Below, piece by piece: positions 8,060 to 13,796 of a stretch of DNA of 13,796 nucleotides. How positions within the stretch are numbered: the stretch's first letter is position 1; every line of letters starts with the position of its first letter. The stretch is taken from positions 1 to 13,796 of the forward strand of contig CAZQRT010000035.1 of assembly GCA_964596105.1 (NCBI GenBank), written 5' to 3'. The translations under genes and the position numbers were made by a program. This DNA comes from CAJUOR01 sp964596105. GTDB taxonomy: Bacteria; Bacillota_I; Bacilli_A; Erysipelotrichales; Coprobacillaceae. The notes under the pieces were generated by a model. That model was not told the origin of the DNA, did not search any database, and was given only the letters and a program-made list of their open reading frames with translations.

Positions 8060-9246
8060 GACGCTCTCTCCAGTATCGTATGTAATATCTCCATCATGCC
8101 GTCATAGGTCGGATGCCTAAACAGATAGACATGATCGCCCATCGCGTCCGCCAGAGCGGCCGGCACCGCCTCATCCTGCAGGATGCAGTTCTGGTATTTG
8201 TTGTGAATATCCTCACTTGAATAACGGTAGTGATGACCGTTTCTTCTGGCCGCGTAACCGACGTAGTATTTGCGCTCAATCTGACGGTCCGTGCCGTCTT
8301 TTGTCAAAGAATCCGCCCAGATATCATACACATCGGTATCGCAGGCATAATTCATCATATCCGGGATGTAAGCGCCGGGCGCCCGCATGTTGACCTCCAG
8401 GCCGAGGATTTCCCCCTTTTTGCCCAGCCCCGGCTTGTCCTCATCAAGACGGAAAAACTCAAAATGATAGAAGCGGCTGCGGGTGTCAAAAGCCTGGACC
8501 GCTTTTTTGCCAATCTCGTACATATCCATGCTTTCGACATGCTGGGAGTGAAAAGCCGTGTCCGTCAGCTCGTTGACCGCGTCCATGATGCTCACAAGCA
8601 TGACGTGACTGGAGCAGACGAGGATGTTCTTGTGGCTGTCCGTGACGCCGTCAAAAGTCTCGACATGGCCGGGGACAAACTCCTCCATGATATAATCGAC
8701 GGGAATCTTGTTTGAAAAGAAATGAACGAGATCCTCATCATTTTTTAACTTGTACGTATCAGACGCGCCGACGCCGTTGTCCGGTTTCACGACGACGGGA
8801 TAGCCGACCTCGGCGATAAATTCGCGGGCTTTAGCGATATCGGTCACCAGCGCATAACGGCAGGCTTTGATGCCGGCTTTCTCGTAAACCTTCTTCATCT
8901 GCGACTTAAACTTCAAAGATCCCATCTCCGAAATCTGCGTGCCGCTGGTGACATTGAAGTCGGCGCGCAGCCGGGCTTCGGTTTCCAGCCAGTACTCATT
9001 CTCGGACTCGATCCAGTCGATGCGCCCGTACTTGTGGATAAAAAAGCCGCAGGCCCGGTAAAGCTCATCATAATTCTCCAGAGAACCGACCTTGTAATAC
9101 TCGGTCAAAGAGCGCTGACACTCCGGCAAAAGGCTTTCGTAAGGAGCGTCCCCGATGCCCAGGACATTGACACCTCTAACCTTTAAACGGTCGCAGAAAT
9201 TCCAGTAGTACAAAGGAAAATTCGGGGAAATGAAAACGACATTCAT
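8056..9246 (-). CDS. ATP-grasp ligase A (carboxylate–amine ligase type)
   Basis: 396 residues. An N-terminal Rossmann-like pre-ATP-grasp domain (about 1–100, starting MNVVFISP) precedes the ATP-grasp fold. Visible ATP-grasp features are a nucleotide-binding Lys (K154 in YPVVVKPD) with a Gly-rich loop, the hinge YIMEEFVPG (E188/E189), H261 and E263 in FHFEFF, and metal/phosphate residues E284, N286 and R288 in LEVNMRAPG. ATP-grasp enzymes of this type activate a carboxylate as acyl-phosphate and join it to an amine (or thiol); the substrates here are unknown. It is a paralog of ATP-grasp B, about 48% identical by my hand count. Its ribosome site GGAGGGA is formed by the last codons of the preceding hydrolase gene, 3 bases away. 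Confidence 0.9.
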   Translation of the reverse strand: MNVVFISPNFPLYYWNFCDRLKVRGVNVLGIGDAPYESLLPECQRSLTEYYKVGSLENYDELYRACGFFIHKYGRIDWIESENEYWLETEARLRADFNVTSGTQISEMGSLKFKSQMKKVYEKAGIKACRYALVTDIAKAREFIAEVGYPVVVKPDNGVGASDTYKLKNDEDLVHFFSNKIPVDYIMEEFVPGHVETFDGVTDSHKNILVCSSHVMLVSIMDAVNELTDTAFHSQHVESMDMYEIGKKAVQAFDTRSRFYHFEFFRLDEDKPGLGKKGEILGLEVNMRAPGAYIPDMMNYACDTDVYDIWADSLTKDGTDRQIERKYYVGYAARRNGHHYRYSSEDIHNKYQNCILQDEAVPAALADAMGDHVYLFRHPTYDGMMEILHTILERAS

Positions 9247-9249
9247 AGC

Positions 9250-9993
9250 CTATCCCTCCAGAAGATGACTTAAAAAGTAAGGCAGCTGAATCCGCCACCA
9301 CGGCCAGTCATGGTTGACATCATAGCCCCAGTAGTCGATCCAGGCCGGAACATGCTTGTAATTGAGAAGCTCCTGGATGCGCCGCGTGGAACGGATCATC
9401 TCATCCTCCCAGGCCCCCTGCCCGGTGCAGATGATGATGTTGTTCTCGCGGTAGAGCTGCACGTAAGGATGATCGTAAGGCATGCCCTCCAGATAATGCT
9501 CCGGGGAGTTGGCGTAGACGAGGTCATCCATGTAATCCCCAAAGAACATGTCGCTGTTGTAATAACCGCTCAAAGCGATCACACTGTCAAACACATCGGG
9601 ACGGCGGAAGAAGAAGTTCGCGGCGTGCGAGGCCCCCAGCGAGCAGCCGGTGGTCAATATCTTCTGCCCGGTGTGGTTGTAGTCAAAGATGAGGGGCACG
9701 ACTTCCTCGGTAATATAGTGAAAATACTGCTCCTGGCGCTCGATTCTCTGCCTTGGATTGACATAGCTGGCGGACCAGCTTTCCTTGTCGACGCTGTCAA
9801 CACAGAAGAGCTGAATTTTGCCGGCGTCGATAAAGCCCTGGATACAGTTGACCATGCCGAAACCCTCAAAGTCATAGAAGCGGCCGTCCTGGGCCGGGAA
9901 AACGAGGCACGGTTTGCCGTCATGGCCGTAGACATTGATCTCCATATCGCGGTTTAAATGCGAACTGTTAAAGCGTATGTAATCCTGATGCAT
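9250..9993 (-). CDS. Alpha/beta-hydrolase, esterase-like (COG4947-type), between two ATP-grasp genes
   Basis: 247 residues with an alpha/beta-hydrolase fold and no signal peptide. The nucleophile elbow is GCSLG with S118, and a likely catalytic His is H228 in VNHDWPWW. Acidic residues E196/D197 are candidates for the third member. The sequence resembles the putative esterase group I know as COG4947 (Esterase D/PF00756-like); this is recall, not a search. Placed between two ATP-grasp ligases with gaps of only 2 and 3 bases, it may act on their product: hydrolysing, releasing or transferring an acyl group. Ester substrate is unknown. Confidence 0.88.
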   Translation of the reverse strand: MHQDYIRFNSSHLNRDMEINVYGHDGKPCLVFPAQDGRFYDFEGFGMVNCIQGFIDAGKIQLFCVDSVDKESWSASYVNPRQRIERQEQYFHYITEEVVPLIFDYNHTGQKILTTGCSLGASHAANFFFRRPDVFDSVIALSGYYNSDMFFGDYMDDLVYANSPEHYLEGMPYDHPYVQLYRENNIIICTGQGAWEDEMIRSTRRIQELLNYKHVPAWIDYWGYDVNHDWPWWRIQLPYFLSHLLEG

Positions 9994-9995
9994 GG

Positions 9996-11180
9996 TTATC
10001 CCTCCACATAGCGAATGAAGGATTTCACTTCGCGGAGATCCTTAAAACGCGCCATATAGAACGTTTCGCCTAAAGCGTCGGCGAGAATCTCCGGCATCCT
10101 CTCCTGCATGACGATATCGTTCTGGTATTTGTCCATGATTTCCTCATGGGTGTGAGTATACTGATGGTTGTCTCTTCTTGAGGCATAGACGCAGCTGTAT
10201 TTTCTTTCCGGCTCCGGCTGACGGGACTCGCCGAAAGCGACCATGTCGGCGTACATCTGGTAGATGTTGCAGTCATTGGCGTAGTTCATCATGTCCGGGG
10301 TATATCCGCCCGGGGTTCTCATATTGACTTCGAGGCCGACGATGTCACCTTTATTGCCTAAACCTTTTTTATCCTCGTTGAGGCGGAAGAACTCAAAATG
10401 GAAGCAGCGCCCGCGGACATCGAAGGCTTTCAAGGTTGCCCGGCCGGCTTTTTTGATGTCGGAAGGAATGCGCTTCTGGGAATAGTAAGCCATGTCGAGC
10501 TCGTCATTGACGATGTTCATGACCGGCTCCGGGAAGACGTGGCTGGTCTCAAAGACGACTTTGTTGTCCATGTCGACGATGCCGTCATAGGACTCAATCG
10601 TGCCGTTGATGAATTCCTCCATGATATAGGTGGTATCGCCTTTCTCACTGAGGAACTGATCGAGATCTTCCTCGCTGTCGAGACGGTAGGTTCTTGCCGC
10701 GCCGACGCCGATATCCGGTTTGACAATGACCGGATAGCCGACTTTGCCGATAAAGGCCATGGCGTCTTTTTTGCCTTCCACGATATGCCAGCGGGCGGTC
10801 GGGACTTTGGCTTTCCGGTAAAACTCTTTCATCGCGGATTTCGCTTTGAAATTGCGGATGTGATCGGTTTTCATGCCGGTGGTAATGTTGAATTCGGTGC
10901 GCAGCTGGGCATCGGATTCCAGCCAGTACTCGTTGTTTGACTCGAGCCAGTCGATCTTGCCGTAGCGGTGCGTAAAATAGCCCAGGGCGCGGATCTTCTC
11001 ATCCATGCTCTCGAGGGTATTCACCTTGTAGTATTCATCGAGGCTGGCTTTCAGCTCCGGCGTTAATTCTTCATATGGCGTATCCCCGATTCCTAAAACT
11101 GTCACTCCATCTTTCTTTAACGCTTCACAAAAGTGGACAAAGTTCTTTGGAAAAGCGGGGGAAATAAACACGAAATTCAT
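9996..11180 (-). CDS. ATP-grasp ligase B (carboxylate–amine ligase type), first gene of operon
   Basis: 394 residues, collinear with ATP-grasp A and without gaps through the first 300 positions. The same key residues occur at the same positions: K154, E188/E189, H261, E263, E284, N286 and R288. I choose ATG at 11180, giving MNFVFISP like its paralog, with GGAGG 9–10 bases upstream. A longer frame opens at 11216, but that ATG lies inside the TATGAT promoter element and the extra 12 residues would encode the ribosome site itself. It heads a four-gene operon with the hydrolase, ATP-grasp A and the M29 peptidase. The two paralogs may ligate successive building blocks or form a heteromer; function is inferred from the fold only. 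Confidence 0.9.
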   Translation of the reverse strand: MNFVFISPAFPKNFVHFCEALKKDGVTVLGIGDTPYEELTPELKASLDEYYKVNTLESMDEKIRALGYFTHRYGKIDWLESNNEYWLESDAQLRTEFNITTGMKTDHIRNFKAKSAMKEFYRKAKVPTARWHIVEGKKDAMAFIGKVGYPVIVKPDIGVGAARTYRLDSEEDLDQFLSEKGDTTYIMEEFINGTIESYDGIVDMDNKVVFETSHVFPEPVMNIVNDELDMAYYSQKRIPSDIKKAGRATLKAFDVRGRCFHFEFFRLNEDKKGLGNKGDIVGLEVNMRTPGGYTPDMMNYANDCNIYQMYADMVAFGESRQPEPERKYSCVYASRRDNHQYTHTHEEIMDKYQNDIVMQERMPEILADALGETFYMARFKDLREVKSFIRYVEG

Positions 11181-11211
11181 ACTTATTTTCCTCCTTTTTA
11201 AAGATGTTCTT

Positions 11212-11220
11212 ATCATATCA
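11212..11220 (-). promoter_or_regulatory. Extended -10 promoter of the ATP-grasp operon
   Basis: On the minus strand TGA–TATGAT (11220–11212) forms an extended -10. The -35 place (17 bases upstream) reads TGTTAA, a weak match. Transcription would begin near 11205, leaving a leader of about 25 bases with a GGAGG ribosome site. Confidence 0.55.
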
Positions 11221-11278
11221 AAATTTATTTCCTATTAACAGTTTTTTTTGAACAATTTGCGGTTAGTTTTGTCTATTT

Positions 11279-11303
11279 CTAAATTAAACCGAACTTAATT
11301 TAG
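11279..11303. repeat. 25-base AT-rich inverted repeat upstream of the ATP-grasp operon
   Basis: Perfect 9-base arms, CTAAATTAA and TTAATTTAG, flank a 7-base centre. It lies between the upstream gene's terminator and the operon promoter, about 60–85 bases upstream of the -10. It could be a regulator binding site or a second weak hairpin of the terminator region; nothing in the sequence decides this. Confidence 0.5.
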
Positions 11304-11307
11304 GCAA

Positions 11308-11337
11308 AATAAAAGAACGCTATGGCGTTCTTTTATT
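11308..11337 (-). terminator. Rho-independent terminator after the alpha/beta-hydrolase gene
   Basis: Perfect 13-base stem (11308–11320 with 11325–11337) and a 4-base loop, GC-rich near the loop and A/T-rich at the base, followed on the minus strand by a T-rich run. The stop codon of the hydrolase gene (11333–11335) lies inside the stem. It should insulate the ATP-grasp operon from the gene upstream. Confidence 0.85.
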
Positions 11338-12232
11338 GAAAGCACTTTTTCATGAACCGGTCGTAAATGTCGAGGGCTTCTTCAGTCCAGAAGGCCGCGC
11401 CGCCGTGGTCGCTAGCCTTCACGAGATAGAGGGTAACATCTTTGCCGGCTTCTCTCATCGCCTGATAGAGCTGGACGCTCTCCTCGCAGTTGACGACATG
11501 GTCTTTGGTGCCGTGCAAAATCAAAGCCGGAGGATAATCATAATCAGCATAGGTTTTGGCGCAGGCTTTTAAGGCTTCGGGGATGTTCTCATCGATGTCA
11601 AAGCCCATGAACATGCCTTCCGGGCTGGTGACGCGCTGATGGTCCTCGGTGCTCGGAAAGCCGTAAGGCAGGGTGACGTCCACCGCGCCGTAAAGATCGA
11701 TGAAGCCTTTGAGATTTAAAGGTGAATCACCTTCATCATATAAATCCGTACGGCTGGTCATGCCGACCAGGCAGCTGACCTCACCGCCGGAGGAATCGCC
11801 CATGACGATCATGCGGTCGACATCGACATGGTACAGTTCATGATGTTTCTGCATGTAGCGGATGGCGTTTTTGGCGTCGATGATCGGGGCCGGGAAATGG
11901 GCGATCCCGGAATGGCGGTACTCGACGATCGCGCACACATAGCCGCGGCTGGCCAGTTTTCCTAAATTGGCGACGTTGCGGTAAATTTTCTGCTCGCGCC
12001 AGGCGGAACCCTGGACAAACACCACGCCAGGGAATAAATGATCAGGATCGTTAAAGATGGATGGCTGCAGGATCTGCAGGCGCAATTGATGCGTTTCATC
12101 GTAGATGACATCGGGAATATATTCCACGCCGATTTCTTCTCCGGTCATGATGAGTGTTTGCGCGCCGGGAACTTCCTCGTCAAATTCCGGCATCGTCTCA
12201 TAGGTGATATCTTTATTCGGGACAACTTTCAT
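11333..12232 (-). CDS. Alpha/beta-hydrolase, BD-FAE/lipase-esterase-like
   Basis: 299 residues from ATG at 12232, which has AAGGAGAG 7 bases upstream. A longer frame to 12289 is rejected as the start because it would span the -10 box and ribosome site. The hydrolase triad is clear: S147 in GDSSGG, D244 in HGTKDHVV and H276 in SDHGG. The oxyanion motif usually written HGG(x)W appears as QGSAW (Q74, G75, S76), an unusual variant. The fold resembles carboxylesterases of the hormone-sensitive-lipase/BD-FAE kind (acyl or feruloyl ester hydrolysis); substrate is unknown. No signal peptide is visible, so it is probably cytoplasmic. It has its own promoter and terminator, and diverges from pepD. Confidence 0.88.
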   Translation of the reverse strand: MKVVPNKDITYETMPEFDEEVPGAQTLIMTGEEIGVEYIPDVIYDETHQLRLQILQPSIFNDPDHLFPGVVFVQGSAWREQKIYRNVANLGKLASRGYVCAIVEYRHSGIAHFPAPIIDAKNAIRYMQKHHELYHVDVDRMIVMGDSSGGEVSCLVGMTSRTDLYDEGDSPLNLKGFIDLYGAVDVTLPYGFPSTEDHQRVTSPEGMFMGFDIDENIPEALKACAKTYADYDYPPALILHGTKDHVVNCEESVQLYQAMREAGKDVTLYLVKASDHGGAAFWTEEALDIYDRFMKKCFQ

Positions 12233-12257
12233 ACCAACTCTCCTTCTTTCTGGTTTT

Positions 12258-12286
12258 ATTATAACCTTTATCGTTTTCTTATCAAA
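12258..12286 (-). promoter_or_regulatory. Putative promoter of the alpha/beta-hydrolase gene
   Basis: On the minus strand TTTGAT (12286–12281), a 17-base spacer and a perfect TATAAT (12263–12258). It lies inside the longer reading frame of the gene, which supports the shorter start at 12232. Confidence 0.6.
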
Positions 12287-12307
12287 CAAGTTTTAACGGC
12301 AATATGA

Positions 12308-12335
12308 TTGTCATTTTCAAAGATTTTCGTATAAT
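12308..12335 (+). promoter_or_regulatory. Putative sigma-A promoter of pepD
   Basis: TTGTCA (12308–12313), a 16-base spacer and a perfect TATAAT (12330–12335), followed by an AAAGGAGG ribosome site just before the start codon. Confidence 0.65.
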
Positions 12336-12356
12336 GAGAAAAAAGGAGGAAAAACC

Positions 12357-13796
12357 ATGAGTGTTTTAGATTATTCTAAAAAGGCGCAGGCTTACTTTGA
12401 GGAAATCACGAAAATCCCGCACGGCTCATACCATGAGAAGGGGCTTTGCGACTATGTGGAGAATTTCGCGAAAGAGCATCATTTAGATTATTACCGCGAT
12501 GATATGGATAATATCGTCGTATACAAGGATGCCTCAGAGGGTTATGAGGATCACGCCCCGGTCATGCTTCAGGGGCATATGGATATGGTCTGTGAAAAGA
12601 TCCGCGAGAGCGACCATGATTTCACTAAGGACCCTTTAGATCTTTATATTGACGAGAAGGGCTGGCTTCATGCCCGGGGCACAACGCTGGGGGCCGATGA
12701 CGGGGTGGCCGTGGCCTACATGCTGGCGGTATTGTCAGAAACCAACTGCCCTCATCCCCCGCTGGACTGTCTCTTCACGGTTCAGGAGGAGGTCGGGCTG
12801 TGCGGCGCGATGCACATCAAAAAGGAGAACATCCGGGCCCGGCGCATGATCAGCATGGACGGCGGCGGCGAGGTGGTCACGGCGGTTTCCGCTTCCGGGG
12901 GCACCCGCTGCATGGTGTATAAAAAGCTCACGTGGGAAAACAATGACAAGGCGACTTATCATATGACATTATCAGGACTTTTAGGAGGTCATTCCGGGGG
13001 CTGCATTCATCTCGAGCGCGGCAATGCCATCAAGCTGGCTTTCCGCATTCTTCATGATCTATTAATCCGGGATGTTGATCTGCGATTAATCAGTCTGGAA
13101 GGCGGCGCCAAGGAGAACGCGATTGCCAGGGAGGCGGAGATCGTCTTCGCCAGCGATACCAATGAAAACCAAATGAAAAAATTAATCAAAGAAAGTCTGG
13201 AGAAAATCCAGGTGGAGCTGGCTTTCAGTGATCCGGACTTAAAGGTAACATGCGCGAAAACAGATACCGTAACCAAAGCCATGAGCAAAGAACTCTCCAG
13301 AGAGATCATCAGGCTGATTTACCTGCTGCCTAACGGCTTTAAGGCAAGGTCGATGAAAATCGAGGGACTGACCACGGTTTCTTTGAATCTGGGCATCATG
13401 AACATGGATGACAGTCAGCTGGCTTTGACTTACGCGATCAGAAGCCCGATGCCGGGAGCGATTGAGCAGCTGCTCAATGAGATTCAGGAGCTCGGCGAGA
13501 TCTTCCATGCCGAGGTCAAAACCGGCAACGCTTATCCGGGATGGAACTATGAGCCGGATTCACCTTTAAGGGAAATCATGAGAAAACTGGTCAAAGACTG
13601 CTTTGGCAAGGACCTGATTGAACATGCCGGACACGGCGGTCTGGAAACGGGGGTTCTCAAAGGGGAAATACCGGATCTGGACATTGTGACCTTCGGACCA
13701 ATATCCAGCGGCGCTCATACCCCGGATGAATGTCTGGATCTCAAGAGTTTTGACCGCTGCTATGATGTCCTGAAGGAGTTTCTGAAGAGGCTGTAG
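12357..13796 (+). CDS. pepD: Aminoacyl-histidine dipeptidase, M20 family (Xaa-His dipeptidase)
   Basis: 479 residues, close to the length of E. coli PepD. M20 metal and catalytic residues are visible: H74 and D76 (GHMDMV), D114 in the GADDG motif, the catalytic/metal Glu pair E144/E145 (QEEVG), D168 (SMDGG) and H454 near the C-terminus (SGAHTPDE). The middle part, after about residue 200, carries the PepD-type lid domain (GLLGGHSGG near 207–215). The enzyme hydrolyses dipeptides such as carnosine-type Xaa-His in the cytoplasm, using two divalent metals. It has its own promoter, diverging from the hydrolase gene. Its stop codon is the last three bases of the window, so it is complete. Confidence 0.95.
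   Translation: MSVLDYSKKAQAYFEEITKIPHGSYHEKGLCDYVENFAKEHHLDYYRDDMDNIVVYKDASEGYEDHAPVMLQGHMDMVCEKIRESDHDFTKDPLDLYIDEKGWLHARGTTLGADDGVAVAYMLAVLSETNCPHPPLDCLFTVQEEVGLCGAMHIKKENIRARRMISMDGGGEVVTAVSASGGTRCMVYKKLTWENNDKATYHMTLSGLLGGHSGGCIHLERGNAIKLAFRILHDLLIRDVDLRLISLEGGAKENAIAREAEIVFASDTNENQMKKLIKESLEKIQVELAFSDPDLKVTCAKTDTVTKAMSKELSREIIRLIYLLPNGFKARSMKIEGLTTVSLNLGIMNMDDSQLALTYAIRSPMPGAIEQLLNEIQELGEIFHAEVKTGNAYPGWNYEPDSPLREIMRKLVKDCFGKDLIEHAGHGGLETGVLKGEIPDLDIVTFGPISSGAHTPDECLDLKSFDRCYDVLKEFLKRL

Noticed and set aside
9310..9957. Plus-strand open frame of 215 codons across the esterase-like gene
   Set aside because: No ribosome site and no domain; the minus strand has a GCSLG nucleophile motif and operon context.
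10398..10940. Plus-strand open frame of 180 codons across ATP-grasp B
   Set aside because: Antisense to conserved ATP-grasp motifs; no own signals.
11181..11332. Riboswitch or T-box leader upstream of the ATP-grasp operon
   Set aside because: The predicted transcript leader is only about 25 bases, and no specifier or T-box-like sequence is visible; the gap contains a terminator, an inverted repeat and a promoter.
1..13796. CRISPR array, insertion sequence, tRNA or phage genes
   Set aside because: No regularly spaced direct repeats, transposase-like frames, cloverleaf genes or phage structural motifs were seen by eye.

Overview
The window is a compact, gene-dense stretch of a low-GC-group Gram-positive chromosome, probably Bacillota. 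The reasons are strong AAAGGAGG-type ribosome binding sites, a tatD–yabE-like (G5-3D) gene pair, PatB-type aminotransferase, M29 and M20 peptidases, and ferredoxin-fused aldo/keto reductases suited to anaerobic life. Base composition looks mixed (about half GC in genes, AT-rich gaps). A gut anaerobe such as a member of Erysipelotrichia is my guess, with low confidence. I see no insertion sequence, phage gene, CRISPR array, tRNA or rRNA.

Left part (1–2396, minus strand): a three-gene run reading leftwards. It holds TatD-family nuclease, then a membrane-anchored G5-3D cell-wall protein overlapping it by 29 bases, then a phospholipase D-like membrane protein cut by the window edge. Divergent promoters in the 124-base gap at 2397–2520 separate this run from the rightward genes.

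Middle (2521–6855, plus strand): two tandem aldo/keto reductases, each with a C-terminal pair of Cys clusters. The second has lost the usual Tyr and Lys of the catalytic tetrad. Then come a PatB/MalY-type PLP C-S lyase with a clear terminator, and a monofunctional GT51 peptidoglycan glycosyltransferase whose 3' end overlaps the convergent operon by 26 bases.

Right part (6830–11180, minus strand): the most interesting unit. It is a very tight four-gene operon in the order ATP-grasp ligase B, alpha/beta-hydrolase, ATP-grasp ligase A, M29 metalloaminopeptidase, with junctions of +2, +3 and -4 bases. The two ATP-grasp proteins are collinear paralogs (about 48% identical by hand count) with conserved nucleotide/metal residues and clustered divergent segments. 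Together with the hydrolase and peptidase they look like a small pathway making or editing a peptide-like (amide-linked) metabolite; the substrate is unknown. The operon has its own extended -10 promoter, an AT-rich 25-base inverted repeat upstream, and a strong terminator insulating it from the gene before it.

Far right: an alpha/beta-hydrolase (11333–12232, minus) diverges from an M20 aminoacyl-histidine dipeptidase pepD (12357–13796, plus), which ends exactly at the window end. Peptide-bond and ester-bond hydrolases are concentrated around the ATP-grasp operon, which fits a peptide-metabolism neighbourhood without proving it.
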